Below, one piece after another: positions 43,001 through 55,143 of a stretch of 64,000 bases of DNA (position 1 is its first letter; every line of letters starts with the position of its first letter). The position numbers and the translations under genes are program-made. The stretch comes from Eucommia ulmoides (lineage: Eukaryota; Streptophyta; Magnoliopsida; Garryales; Eucommiaceae), in contig CM028325.1 in NCBI GenBank assembly GCA_016647705.1, positions 27,136,474-27,200,473 on the forward strand. Reading direction: 5' to 3'. Below the pieces are notes generated by a model, which was not told where the DNA came from, did no database searches, and was given only the letters and a program-made list of their open reading frames with translations.

Positions 43001-46000
43001 ATCCTAGCACACCAACTTTTTACCTGGGGATCTGAATCTCCACTACTTGAACCATACCACAAATAGCTCTGTTGAACTGGTATGTCAACCTGCGAAGATC
43101 ACAAATAAAAATTGGCCGCCTCAGAAGTAGCTTACATCAATAAGAAATGAATTTTTGGTTGTGTTGTGGATTGTGCAGCTGGTTAGTGTTTTGTTTGGGC
43201 ATGCTCTTTTTGGTCTTTGAAAGATGCTGTGAGGTTCTTATTTTGGTCAGTTGGTTTGGCCATTGAATCTTGTTAACATATATTTTTTGTATTAGCTAGG
43301 TGCAGCTCTAGTTGGCTTTGTTGCCATTCTAATTTACCTTAGAGATGTTACCCATTATAATGCTTGCCCCTGTTTGGTTATGCAATACATTTGGTTATCA
43401 CACAGAGAGAGAGAGAACAAAGGAACAGCAGAAAATAGCTGCTCAATAGGTTAACAAAAAGACATGATATCTCAATAAATCAAACAACCAAAACCAAAAC
43501 CAAAACTAACATACCGACATTATAGCAATGTGAATAAGGAATCTTACAAGTAGGAAAATCCAATTGTACAATGACCATATAATACTAAAACCCATTTAAC
43601 CCTCGTTTCTTCCCTGAGATATAAGATACTCATCGTCAAAAAGCTATATGATGCAGAAACTAACCAAGTGGACAAACTTCTTAACATGTAGCAAAAAAAG
43701 AAAATTTGAGACCCTCTTTTACAAAAAAACAAGTACGTGAAAAGATAGACATCTGTAAAATGAAAAAGGGAAATGAAATTTTGTCCCTCAACCATTCCTC
43801 AGTTCAATAAACTAATGAGTTCCAATTGGATGTGCTCATACTAATTTCTGAAAGAGGAAAAAAAATACTGCGTCAAGAAATATGAAACAGAAAGAGAAGT
43901 CCATGATTTTCAAAACTTTGATGCCAACCTAGATCAATAAATTCTTTCGTTAAATATACGACGTGCCAGTTTCCAACACCAGTTTGATTCTAGACCAGCT
44001 GTTACTCAATAGTCCGTAGTCACAAAAATTCAATTTCTTGCCAAACAACTGGAATCTGGAACATGAAACCACTTACCCCTGTTTCTGAATTGAACACGTG
44101 TTTAAGTTGTCCCGATTTCAAAGAGTATGACAGTTTCAAGTTTCCTGGTCCAATTTCAATAGTTTCATTCTGTGGATTTTCCACCTTGGAGATATATCCA
44201 CTTCCGCTTTTTTCTGTATAATTTTGAGCAAAAATAGAGCAGTGAGGAACTCGGTCAGCAAGATGAGTTACAACTTACAACTAAGCTTGTCACGCCTCAA
44301 ATCCAAATTATTAAACACGTTTTTCTTTTCTCTCATTTTATTTTCCACATTTTCTATTTCTTCCTAGCTGTTTTTCTGAGGCAAAATAGTTTGAGAGGAC
44401 TGAAGAGCCTTCACTGGCTTGACATTGTAAAAGCCAATAAGCTCTAAAAAAGCGCACATTTTGTCCCCACTAGGTGAGGGTATGGGAAGGGATAAATTAG
44501 AAAAAGGCCAATCAGCTTTACAGATCAGAAATATATAATCAACTATAGCCAGCAATTAGGAAGTTTCGGATCCTTACCCTGTCCAATGAAGTATGTACTC
44601 CAACCCAGAGGCGGCACAGATATTGGAAAGAAAAGCCAATACCTAGGAACTGTTTTGGGTGAAATTCCCAAGTAGGCCTTGGTATAGAAGTTCCTTAGGT
44701 TGCTTGTAACATTATCCAACTGTACATATTGTGCTTCAACTCTGTTTCCCATAGAATCTCGAACAACAAGAGTAGCATCATTAACCTGTTAAAATAAATT
44801 AATTGTTGATCACATTGGAGCTGCCTGATGTCAATGGTTAAAAAGAAAAAAACAAGCATTCACATCAACCAGTAACAAAATCATACACCTACTACTACTA
44901 AATTACCGAAAGCGCTGTATTGTGACACATTCTGGTAGAGGTTATTATGTGCCAGTCTTTGAGTTTCTGGAAACATGTGTTCCAAAAATTCCACAGCTAC
45001 TGCAGATTCTACTATACGTCTAAGTGTCTAACCATACCAACCATAATTCATATTCCGCTTAGATAGCTTCAAGTGGGGTATTAGTATAGTGGTTTAAGTT
45101 CAGCCTGTTAACCTTGATTCCAAACTTTCTGAAAGCCAAATTGTGCAAATAATGCCAGGGGTAAAAATGTTTCCAATCTATCCCCTCCCATACCTCATTA
45201 TATTGGGCATAAATTGGATGATGTTTTCATTCAGCATAGACAGCTTCAGATATATGAGATGAACCTCATATGGTCAAGCATAACGCACATGAAATGTTTA
45301 AGTCCATGCAATATAAGTAGAATGAAGAAACTGGTTGTTACTCAGAGATCTTTGGTGTAATAATTATGAATTACCAAAATGCTGGCAAGGTAACTAATGC
45401 TGAATCACTTTTGGCATTAGTATTGGTTCTATAGTTCTGCACGATGGGTCTTCTGACTTAGAACATAAGTCTGCAAGTGCAAGAAATTGCGGAACTAAAG
45501 GTGAAAATTGAAGGGAGAATGACAACAACCAGTCACTTCTCATATCATACCAGTAAAGATATCTTCACTAATGAAGCTCACAATATTTTATTATTCATGG
45601 GCCAAATGTAACATTTTCAAGAAAATTGTTTTGACCTGATCCAGTCAATTTTACAAACATAACACGAAAAATCACAGTTGTCAACCAACAAAAAATGATT
45701 AATAGAATATTAACCGTCGCACCATTGTTTTCGTGCATATATATCATCCACTCGACTGTTTCCAGGCAAATGATGCAATACATTTTTTGTACCCCAGTAG
45801 CCTTCAAATCAGACGTACTGCTTCCCTTCTCTCACCCCTACCACTTCATAAACTCTTATCAAATATGATGACATTACTAGCTACTGAGTCAATTTTGGAC
45901 ATCAATGCCAAAGGGAAACCAACTTAATGAAGTTCTTATATTTCTATTTTCAAATCATGTATAGTACAATGGATCATGGGACAACTAGTTCAGCGGTTAA

Positions 46001-49000
46001 TACTAGGCCCAATCACCTTGCATGAGGATGTGAGTAACATGATATTGTATGAACATGACAGCAGATACTTTGTGCAAAGAACGCCAAAGGCTAGATTTAC
46101 TCCCAAACTACCCCCAGACCCTCATGGACTATATGCAGCAATATTTTTAAATAAAACATTATCTCATCATCTAATATTTTTGCCACCTGGCCATATCGAG
46201 ATTCAAAAAGTGTCCACAGAATAAGGCACAAATGATCCTAACCGAGATCTTGTCGTAATTGTTAAAGATATTTCCACAGCTTTAGAAAATGTTGTGACTT
46301 GCAGCCTATGAGTCAACCAAAAATAATCAAATACTTACTGGAATCCTAATTGTCTCCATACGATTCCATCCAAGAGAATTGTATGCCACAACCACCTGAA
46401 AGTAGTTGGTCAAATTTTGTGAACAAAATTTCCAGGGTATCTTTATTCACGAGGCTAGTTACAAGAAAATGTGATCTTACCAAACTCTTTCCTTTAGGCA
46501 TGTCTCCCTCTGTTGGCGGACAATAGCTTATATTGAGTAACTGGCACTGCTCATGTAAGGACAAATATAAGCATAGAAAGAAGGAAGTAAATGTGAAGAA
46601 CAAAAATTGATTGCCTGAACATGCATATCTGGACAAATCAAGTTCCCAGAACCTGTCCAGTGCTGTTTTTCCTTTTCTTTTCTTTAGAGAGAGAGGGGGG
46701 GAACGGATTTGGGGTTCTTCAATATGGTAGACATTTGATACTAGGAATGTTAAAAGGAATATATCTGTGGCATTCCTATACAAGACACTTAAAGACGTCT
46801 TATAAAACACAAAAACAAAAATAAAGAAAATTCTGACACATTGAAAACTAGCAAGTGCACCTGGGTAAAGGTCAATGTGGATGTGCCACAATGTTGTTTT
46901 GATTTTGAGTTAGACAGGCATGACAAAGCTGAAGTCACAACGGCTTCTGCCTATAGAAGCATAAAAAAGAAATAATCACCACATAAAAATGGAAAAAGCA
47001 TTAATGGTAAGCGAAACACCAGTATAGGCTTGACTTCACATTTTATCAGCGCCAATAAATAAGGGGTTGATTGAATACAAGACATCAAGTTCAAAAATAA
47101 TGACAGCCCACCTCAGAAGCACCGATTGCCAAGCGTTTAGCCCAGTCATCTGTTGTATGTTGTTTAGCAGTACCAGTGATGGCATCATGATGCTGTGCAA
47201 TTCCCAGAGCATCTCCTAAACTGTAAGTGTTTGGACCAATAGATCGCCTTCCAGCCAGGAATTCAAGTTGGCGTGCTGCCTACTTTTCAAGAAAATAATT
47301 CTCAATGTTGTTCTTTTATTATCATAAATGATGAGTTGAGAAGGAATAAAGATCTTAATGCTGTACAAAAACATTAAAAAGTTGTCATCATGTGGCACAT
47401 AAGCATATGCCTTACCAAGTAATATCCACTCAGCATGCGGACATATCTCTTGAAAGCAGGGCGACTAGTAAAGTAACCAGTCCAATACGCATTTTCACTG
47501 TCTGCATATCTGTAAACAAACAATTAACAGACAAGCATATTTGTGAATAGATGGAGATCATAAGATCAAAGAAACCATATTTGTAAGATGGAAAGGAGTC
47601 AAGTAGTGCTCACGGGAAATAATCATCACTTTTCAGCGGCCAGGTTTCATTTGCTGCATGTTTTGCATCTATGTAGATAGACGGGGTAGAATACAATGCA
47701 TTCACTCGACCATCCTACAATTTATACATTTGGATTAAATTCTTTAAGAGAAATAACCCAAATTAATGTTATCCCTGCATTTGTTTAATCAATAAAATCC
47801 CAAAGTCATCACAGAGGAAAAGAAAACATGCCATGGACATTTATTATCCTCAAGACTCCAAAACTATCAACACAAACAACTCAAAATTGATAAAGCTTAA
47901 GAGTGACACAGAAGTTCACGGCCAAAATTATATAGAGTTTGCATGTATGATGCAATTAGATAGAATGCACATCCATAGTTGAAGTCTCAATTTAGCAACA
48001 ATAAAAACTAGCTTCTCGAACAATTGGCCCTCAGGGGATGGGAATACAATCTTTTAGACTAGTGGGTTGAGGGATCACCTCCACCTATAATCATATGATG
48101 TTAGGTTGGATGCTCCTAAGGCATGCAAATATATATAAAAAAAAAAACATGAAAAATCTAATCCCAAGAGGACTAAAAGTTGGAATATCTGATGGAAATT
48201 AAAATAAGTATCAAATATCACTCTGAACATTTAAAAAAATATCAATTACGAAGTACCTTATTAACATAGTGGATCAACTTGTCCATTTGTTTGAACCAAG
48301 ACTCCGCATATTGATATTCGAAATCATCGCCCATTGTCCACATAATATGATTTATTTGTGTCACATTTGCCTGTTCAACGAGAGAGTCAAAACTCATTCA
48401 AATGGATGCACCATTTCCACCTTCATACTTGGTAGTCCTAGGAGGAGCCAACTGTAACTTAAATTGCTAAAATTAACTATCAAGGAGTTTACTTGAGTTA
48501 TTGCAGCACTAATAAAATCTTTAACTCGTTCCTCTACATTATAGTCATACAGAAGAGAACTGTCCTGCGTTTAGCATGTATTAGTTAGAAGAGATCCCAG
48601 AAAATCATAACAATATTGGAACAAAATAAATTCTCTTTCTTCTTTTTTTTTTCATCATAACCACAGAACCTGGACTGGGACGAAGTCATCATCCACTTCA
48701 AAATGGAAACCATCCGGTGGACTGTAATGAACAGGGAATGCATTGGTGAAGATCTGCAGGTGGTTAGGACATTTATACAGAAAAAAGGTAATCAGTGATA
48801 GAGAAAAAATATGAATCGTAACAGAATTGGCAGTTCCAAACCTCAGATGAGGAACCAAAAGTTTTGGATCCTCTCCATACAACTTCAAGTGATTTATCTC
48901 CCTTGCGCTTTGCTCTGTCCTGATAATCAATACGAGCAAAATGTACAGAGTCGAAGCCAAGCTGAAGGAACAACAAAGAAGAAAAGAAAAGAGAATCGTT

Positions 49001-50009
49001 AGAAACATTCTCCCCCCAGTGTGCCATATACATCTGTCAAAACATAATAATGACATATTTTGAGTGTCTAGTTAGCTGCCGTACTGTAAAAAATAGCAAG
49101 TGTTACCTCTGCCCCAAGTAAGTAGGCTTGCACGGCAGAGTGCCCAAATGGATCAATCTGCCATCCTGCTCGAGGAGTTACATTAAATTGATTCTTTATT
49201 GTGAGATGACCAAGCGTTGTTTGGTCAATCATGTCTATGTAATGAGTAGCTGCTTCATCGTGCATACACCAGCCTCCATTTCTGAGTCAGATAATCATTC
49301 ATCCATTATCGAATGCAAGCTTTCCACGCAGGCAAAAAAAAAAAAAAAAATTACTTTCACCTACATACATGAATTCAAGCCTGCCAGAATTTACAAGCTT
49401 TCTTACTTCTTCTTGTATTACTGGACTTTGCACTACCCACCATCGCTGGAAAAATGCCTATGAACAATTTGAGGTGTTTTCAAGTAATAAATGTAGAGAG
49501 CAATAATAACTGACAGAATTACACGGAATAAACATAACCATTATTGTCCAGCCAAATGATTACCATCTCAGCATATATGAACTTCCTGTTTGGATCTCGA
49601 AGCAGGGCCATGATAACCGAATCCAGCACATTCTCAACACACGCACCCTGCAGAAAAATCATACACACAGTTCACATACCTATACGTAAAACTCAATCCA
49701 TTTCAAACCAAAAACTAAACTGAAATAGATCAAATAACTTCAGTTCACACACTATAAACTCCTTATGCATTCATCATTCAAAATTAAGACCTGAATACTG
49801 TTATTAGATCCGACATAGTACTGATCAATAGTTTTCAGCCATCCCACATCATCATGTGTATGAGGAACCAAGTGGACATTCAATTTGCCTTCAACAATGC
49901 GACCACTAGTGTTGTATCTGATGTAATTCCCACCATTAACAGCCCCATAAGAACAAAATAAAACAAAAATACACAGAAACACCGGAACAGTGAAATCAAA
50001 TCTTCCCAT
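34076..50009 (-). CDS. Alpha-mannosidase, GH38 family, copy B (complete)
   Basis: Retaining exo-alpha-mannosidase of N-glycan turnover, expected in vacuole or cell wall (family knowledge). 29 coding exons (minus): 49791-50009, 49564-49647, 49369-49457, 49107-49281, 48842-48961, 48670-48753, 48493-48564, 48257-48370, 47614-47714, 47416-47509, 47112-47279, 46861-46950, 46481-46546, 46339-46395, 44578-44785, 44077-44213, 43024-43089, 42857-42916, 42569-42640, 41515-41562, 41218-41337, 38977-39042, 38139-38251, 37959-38043, 36981-37091, 36812-36907, 36598-36645, 36092-36160, 34076-34264. Sum 3021 nt, 1006 residues, the usual plant length; all junctions GT-AG with matching phases. Signal peptide about 1-25. 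Zinc site: His52 and Asp54 (HTHDDVGW), nucleophile Asp174 (QIDPFGHS), His415 (QHHDAITGT). The start at 50009 gives the best signal peptide and aligns with copies A and C; an in-frame ATG at 50120 would add 37 residues. Ends [13 protein letters not shown]. Confidence 0.95.
34819..35092 (+). mobile_element. TRIM family 2, worn copy (intron 28 of copy B)
   Basis: Opposite orientation to the copy at 20484. Left repeat 34819-34918 ends TTGGAACCTCTAAACA, followed by a PBS-like AGTATCAGAACTGGG at about 34921. The right repeat begins TGTTGAATCCCACATCG at 35044 and is shortened. Interior non-coding. Confidence 0.6.
35388..35611 (-). mobile_element. TRIM family 1, shortened copy (intron 28 of copy B)
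   Basis: Left repeat 35388 to about 35495; a very short interior ending in CTCTAATACCA (PBS on the minus strand, worn); right repeat from TGTAGAAACCCAATGG at 35530 that stops at about 35611 within the CTCAG block. Confidence 0.7.
36662..36773 (-). repeat. Polypyrimidine minisatellite upstream of exon 27 acceptor
   Basis: On the sense (minus) strand about 110 bases are nearly pure C and T: first (CT)n, then CCCTCC/CCCTCTCC units with two near copies of about 27 bp around CGCTCC. It ends about 17 bases before the exon 27 acceptor. It lies where a polypyrimidine tract would be, but is much longer than needed. Confidence 0.8.
37413..37508 (-). mobile_element. Au-type SINE, 3-prime fragment (intron 24 of copy B)
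   Basis: Body of the SINE with GGCTCCCGCCAATGCGGGGT, TCCGGGGAGGGTTAGA and TTACCCCTATATACAGAGAG (plus strand view). The tRNA-like promoter half is missing. Confidence 0.75.
38711..38749 (+). repeat. G-rich tract in intron 22 of copy B
   Basis: Runs of five to seven G separated by single T, then GTGTGTGT. Four or more G-runs within 35 bases meet the usual pattern for a G-quadruplex on the plus (template) strand. The pre-mRNA carries the C-rich complement. Confidence 0.7.
39700..40121 (-). mobile_element. TRIM family 1, complete copy (intron 21 of copy B)
   Basis: Best copy of the family. Left repeat 39700-39812 and right repeat 40007-40121, both TGTAGAAA...TTCAACA in plus view. Flanks ATGTA and ATGAA are a worn 5-bp target duplication. 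The minus strand has a worn PBS (TGGTATAAGAGT) at 40006-39995 adjoining the right repeat and a TATA box (CTATATATAAAGCC) inside each repeat. The interior has two copies of a CCTCACRCGCARGGTGGACTT unit. No coding. Confidence 0.85.
41610..41825 (-). repeat. Dispersed non-autonomous repeat (intron 19 of copy B)
   Basis: Minus strand begins AGTGGCGGAGCTATGTGG and ends in a C-run with AATTTTCTGAATCCG. This layout is common to dispersed plant repeats starting with a GTGGCGGAGC phrase. Family and ends were not determined. Confidence 0.4.
43090..44076 (-). other. Intron 16 of copy B
   Basis: No gene or clear mobile element; a GA run near 43402 and scattered A-rich stretches. Copy A has a much shorter intron here (10639-10850). 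Confidence 0.5.
44786..46338 (-). other. Intron 14 of copy B
   Basis: 1553 bases with no recognisable gene or element. It is the reference for the unoccupied state of the intron that holds the copia element in copy A. Confidence 0.5.
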
Positions 50010-50128
50010 ATTGAATGCCGATTCCCCGTTTGTTTCGGGACCCCCTGCTTCAGCTCCATAGATATACCCGTAGAATGTGATGTCAACAATAAGATTATGA
50101 TCATTGCCTGATAGCGACAACTAGACAT
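49880..50128 (-). other. Upstream ORF overlapping the copy B start
   Basis: The ATG at 50128 lies exactly 119 nt upstream of the main ATG, as in copies A and C, and opens an 82-codon frame (MSSCRYQAM...) that overlaps exon 1 out of frame. The beginning resembles the copy A uORF weakly (M-x-x-C-R-Y). Confidence 0.4.
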
Positions 50129-50399
50129 TGTTTTCACTTTGGAATTTAGCGGCCGGCCTTGAGCTAGGGCTAGGGTTCCACGTGGGAAGAAGAAAAACAA
50201 ATTTGTGTGAATTCTTATGGCATTTTTCTTGTGGAAGTAGCGGAGAACATCGACTGGTAAAAAATATTTGGAAGTTCTTCTCCCTATGATCAAAATCCGT
50301 TGTCGAAGACAGTTGGTTAAATCTGCGCATGCCAAATTTCCCGGGTGCGGTAGGGGGATAAAATGCACTTTTTACCAAATGCAAATTAAATCGAAGAAG

Positions 50400-51100
50400 T
50401 AATAAAATAAAATAAAATTATCAATTGAATTATTATTCTATTCGCTTATTTAATTGTAGTTGGTATAGATATAGAACGAGAGAAGAAATAAAATAATAAA
50501 ATATAATAAAATTTTCATTATGTGGTTATAATTAAATTTTATTATATTTTACTATTTTATTCAATTTTTAGTTTTTGTTCTTTAATTTTTGTTTTTGTTC
50601 TTAATTTTCAGTTTCCGTTCTCTAATTTCTATTTCAATTCTCAATATTCAGTTTGTGTTCTCAATTTTCAGTTTCTGTTCTCAATTTTTTGTTTTCTAAT
50701 TTTCTGTTCTTTAATTTTTTATTTCTGTTATCAATTTTCAGTTCTTTAATTTTATGTTCTCTAATTTTTTTGTTTTTGTTTTCAATTTTCTGTTCTCAAT
50801 TTTCTATTTCTATTCTTAATTTTTTGTTTCTGTTATCAATTTTCTATTTTTTAATTTATTTTTATGTTCTCTAATTTCTAAATTGGACTGAATTAGTGAT
50901 AGATTTTTTGATAATTTGATATTATTAGGTTAGATTAGATTTTATCCTTTTTAAAATGAAATCTCATTCCCTTGATTTTCATTCTAATTTAATCACAAAA
51001 ATGATTTTATTGAACAACCAAACAACGAAATAAGAATCAAGGGCGGAATGTGATTCCATTCCGCTCCCAATTCCGTCCAACCAAACATGCCGTAAAAGTT
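50400..51100. repeat. T-rich degenerate repeats upstream of copy B
   Basis: 50570-50880 consists of a degenerate phrase of about 20 bases, TTCTCAATTTTCAGTTTCTG, repeated many times with changes. 51035-51095 (GATTCCATTCCGCTCCCAAT) looks like one end of a MITE; its partner end was not found. Confidence 0.5.
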
Positions 51101-54094
51101 TGTCTTATGTGTCTAATTGATCCCTATAAGTTTAAGATCCTTCGTTAGTCCACTCTTAATATGAAACAACTTTTGGATTCAAGATAAATTAAAAATTGTC
51201 AATAAGTACTTTTTTGAAGAAGAAAAAAAAGTTGCGTAGCTCCTCTTAAAAAAAATTCTACTGAAATTGTCCCTAAAATTATAACAACTATACTCTTTCC
51301 ATTACAATTTTCTATTTCATCTCCCTAACTTTTCTCTCTATTTTCTCTCTGTCACCACCATAGTTGTCGGTGTTGCCTCCACAGTTGCCATTGTTGTTTC
51401 GCTGTTATCAGCACCATCACCACTAAAATTGAAAGTTGCAACCTCCTCCTCGCTACCGCCTCAACTATCATCAACATAACCACCTAAACAGTCTCTACTA
51501 CCATCACCGCCACCTGAACGTCCACTCCATTGCCACCGTTAACACCACTGCTAGCACAACCTCCATCATGGTTGTAATGAGATATTTGTTAGTAGAACAC
51601 ATATAAAATATGGGCAATTTTGCAATGATAATTTTTTTTTTTGGCAATTTTGCAATGATAATTTTTTTTTTTGGCATGAGTTGAATTTGGTTAGTGCTTA
51701 AAAATATGTTTGTTTGTCTTTTTATTTATTTATTTTGGAAGCCCTAAAAACCTCTAATTTTAATTTCAACATATTAATAGTGGTTGTTGATAGATCTATC
51801 AGATATTAATAAACATGATCATATTCATATGTAACCTCTAAGTGAGGGACATAATAAGAAGTTAAAGTTAATTTTGATATGGTGGCGGAGCCCTACTCAA
51901 GTTTCATTGTAGTCATATTTACATGTGAACTCCAAGGGTGGAGACACGCTCAAGTTCCAAATATTTTAGGGCATGTATCTGGTTTATTTTATTAAATAAT
52001 TTTTGAAATTTTTAAAAATAATTTTTTATAAATTTTGAAATTTTCTTTAGTTTTTATTTTAACAATTTATCAAAAAATTACTAATAATGTTTGATATTTT
52101 TGAAAAGTAAAAATAATGTGCTAATATATATATATTTTGGTAAGAGTAAGGTAATATTGTGTAGTAATGTGAAAAAAAAATTGTTACCATGGTAGTGTAG
52201 TTTAATGTCAAAATTTAAAATAAACACTATTTATTGCTCTTTATGGCTCTTTCTCTTTCAGAACTTATCTATTATACAAATCAGGACGGATATAAGAATC
52301 TTACACATTTCTCAGTCATCCAATGTCCTAATAAGAGACAAAGAATGATTCAGATCAAAACAAAATATAACATAAATATAAAATATGTAATTATATTTTA
52401 CTTTATATATCTTATATCTAATTGAAGAAATATTTTTTTTTTTTTTGATAATTGATGCGAGAAAATATGTTTTTCTCTATTTTGAGAACTATTTATAGAA
52501 ATATTAAATTATAATTAATACATGAAAATTTACGAAATTTATGGACATTAAATTTACGAAAATTATGAATATTAAATTTAGTGATAATATTGAAACATAA
52601 TTTACGAAAATTAAATTAAAGAAATAATATAAAAGAGAAAATAAATATAAACACTAATTAACATTAAATTAGATTCTCTTTCTCTCACTTTATATAAAAA
52701 TCATGTATAAGTACAAAGTGAGAGAGAATGAGAGATTTAATTATATGAACTACTTGAATTCCCCCTAATTAATATCATCTATCTCTCTCTAAAACTTTCT
52801 GTAAGTGTCGGGGTAAGCATAAATTCTAGAAATAATATATAGAAATTTACGAAAATTGTAGACATTGAATTTACGAAAATTATAGAAACAATATATAAAC
52901 ATTAAATTTATTAATAAAATTGAAACATTAAATCTACAGAAATTAAATTAGAATCACTCACTCTCTTACTCACTTTCTATAAGAGTCGGGTTTAATCATA
53001 AATTAGAATCTATTTTTCTCTCTCACTTTCTATAACACATGAGCTATGATCATTCTCTATAACAGATAACTCTCTTGCTGGAAGTAATCCTACATCAGCC
53101 ACAACCTCACTCACAGTTAGTCCGGTTTCCATCTCTCCGCCACACGCACAGATCAAGGGTTTACAGGTAAGCTCTCCTCTCTTTATTGAACGATTTCTTA
53201 ATATTGTATGCCTTATAAGTATAGATAATGATTTTTCTTTCTAGTTTTAGATATTTGATTACATATGAATGATCTCATATGTTTTTTGGTAAACACAAAC
53301 ACATTTGAGTAATCAAAATTGTCATTGCCCAATGAAACATAGGAATCCAAAAACAATTAACTATTAAGGGATGAACATACAGTGAAAATCAATTTTGATA
53401 ATTAAATATCTAAGGGAAAGAAAACACTAAAACACAAAACTGTGATCGATCAAAACATGATCAATCAACTATCAAGGGAAAGAAAGTATAGTGAAAATCA
53501 ATTTTGATCGATCTAAGTTATGATAATTTTAGACCCAAACAATTATCTATTAATTAATTTAAATAATTTAAGTTAGGACTATCTTAATGTGAATTGAGAG
53601 TTCCGTAATCAAAAGATTCAAACATTTCAGCAATTGATTTGCGGCAATCAAAGAGATCAAAACCTGAAATACTTGTTGCTGGCGAATCAAAAAGTCCTGG
53701 CGAAGATTTAAGACATCTAATAGCTACAAATTAGTTGACTCGCGAATCAAATAAATAGTTGATTTGTGAAATCATTCACTGTTACATGAATCAAAGATAT
53801 TTTCGAGATATCTAATAATATTGTGGCCCTAGTTTCTTTACTCGTAGATTTAACGGTCATATTGGCCCGGAGTTGGCTCCTAGAAATATCTCCACCCCTT
53901 CCCCCTTACATCAATCCTACAAGCCTCTTATCCCTTCTCATTGAATCACGGCAAGGGGGATCCTACATACCACTTATGCAAAGGATTAGCACCAGCTGAG
54001 ATTGGGATCAACAAGCAATTCAACATTTATAATTTCAACACTTACAATTCAGCACTAAAAATTTTCATCACTTAAAATTTAAGCAGTTATCAAA
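51101..54094. other. Spacer between copy B and copy C
   Basis: No gene supported. 51613-51672 is a perfect two-copy tandem of a 30-bp unit (GGCAATTTTGCAATGATAAT plus a T-run). 51350-51570 is CAC/ACC-rich. 52490-52745 and 52830-53030 are imperfect copies of one AT-rich block (TTTACGAAAATTATRGAC, then CTCTCTCACTTTATA). 53340-53420 and 53465-53515 repeat GTGAAAATCAATTTTGAT. Confidence 0.45.
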
Positions 54095-54600
54095 TATAAT
54101 GAAAAAAAGAGAGTATACATTGATCATCATTCGAAATGGTAACGTGAATACTGTTATTGGATCCAATATAGTATTGATCAATAGTCTTCAACTTGCCTAC
54201 GTCATCTTGGCTATGAGGTACCAAATGGACATTCAATTTGCCCAAAAACAATGCCACCTCTAGTACTGTATCTGATGTTTTCGCATTAACAAACCTATAC
54301 AAACAAACAAGGCATAAAACACCTAATAAAGTTGAAACCAAGATATAAAATGCTCCCAAGTTGAACCTTGAACACCTGTTTCACTCGAGAGCCTTTGTTT
54401 CTGCTCCATAAATAGACCCACATAATGTAATATGGCCAATACGATTGTTGTGTTTTCTCCATAGCTACACATAGGCATTGTTTTCTTCTTTGGAATGTAA
54501 CAGCCAGTCGCAGATTAGAGGCCTCAAGGCTTAAGGTTAGGGAGACTCTTCGAAGAAACAATAGTGGAAAAGAGATTAGTGGATGATCAAATGTAATGTG
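54095..54600 (-). pseudogene. Alpha-mannosidase copy C, leader and exon 1 only
   Basis: Exon 1 (ATG at 54359, end about 54142) and its leader are homologous with copies A and B; similarity stops at about 54095 in intron 1. The frame remains open as [20 protein letters not shown]..., like copy A. One base has been lost before residue 28 and one gained before about residue 39, so about eleven residues are read in another frame and the original frame returns. The zinc-site motif is HSQDDVGK instead of HSHDDVGW: the ligand His and the Trp are lost. The last exon base before GT is C, not G. No further exons are found. Its promoter side is cut by the copia LTR at 54619. Non-functional as an enzyme. 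Confidence 0.9.
54323..54478 (-). other. Upstream ORF of copy C
   Basis: 51 codons from ATG at 54478, again 119 nt upstream of the exon 1 ATG, starting MPMCSYGENTTIVLAIL and close to the copy A uORF for about 50 residues. It stops at 54323, earlier than in A and B. Confidence 0.4.
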
Positions 54601-54618
54601 ATATTGCCGGGAATTGTA

Positions 54619-55130
54619 TGTTGGGATTTTAATCTCTATAGATCTAAATCTATAACACCTAAAACAACATGTCGAATCAGCAAAAGTTCTAATGTACACG
54701 TAAACTACGTACCTAGACCCATTACGATTAATTGACTTCTGATGAGGAATTTTGTGATAATCGATCACGAGAAAAACACAGATCGAACGGGTACGTGGTC
54801 TTCCTTAACCAAATCTCTGAAGTTCTTTAATGGGATTCGCGATTCACTTCCAAATGGGGAGAAGAGAGCCATCAAAACGATTTGGTATTATTGGGGACCA
54901 TAACCCTAATATTATGTATTTATATGGTGTGATTAGAGTTCCAATAATCCCTTAATCACCTCAACAGTTTCCAATATCTACTCATTTAATCCACATTCTT
55001 TTGAGTAGTCTATGGGTTTACCCAAATTAATTAGATCACTTAATTTTAGCCCATTACATTTAAATAGCAAATATAATTGTGTTAATAAAATGTTGCCCAA
55101 AATTAGATTAGGAAATAAAAAATTTTAACA
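54619..55130 (-). repeat. 3-prime LTR of truncated copia element
   Basis: 512 bp; minus strand begins TGTTAAAATTTTTTATTT and ends AAATCCCAACA. A minus-strand TATA-like CATATAAATACATAAT lies at about 54930-54915. Confidence 0.75.
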
Positions 55131-55143
55131 GTCTCCCACTTGG
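55131..55143 (-). promoter_or_regulatory. Polypurine tract of truncated copia element
   Basis: Minus strand CCAAGTGGGAGAC directly precedes the LTR TG; CCAAGTGGGAGA is the common form in this copia group. Confidence 0.7.

Noticed and set aside
49752-50120. Longer N-terminus of copy B using the in-frame ATG at 50120
   Set aside because: It would bury the signal peptide behind 37 residues and has no equivalent in copies A and C; the ATG at 50009 is preferred.
53040-53180. Possible 5-prime leader exon with a GTAAGC donor at about 53167
   Set aside because: No coding exon follows on the plus strand and no promoter motif is clear.
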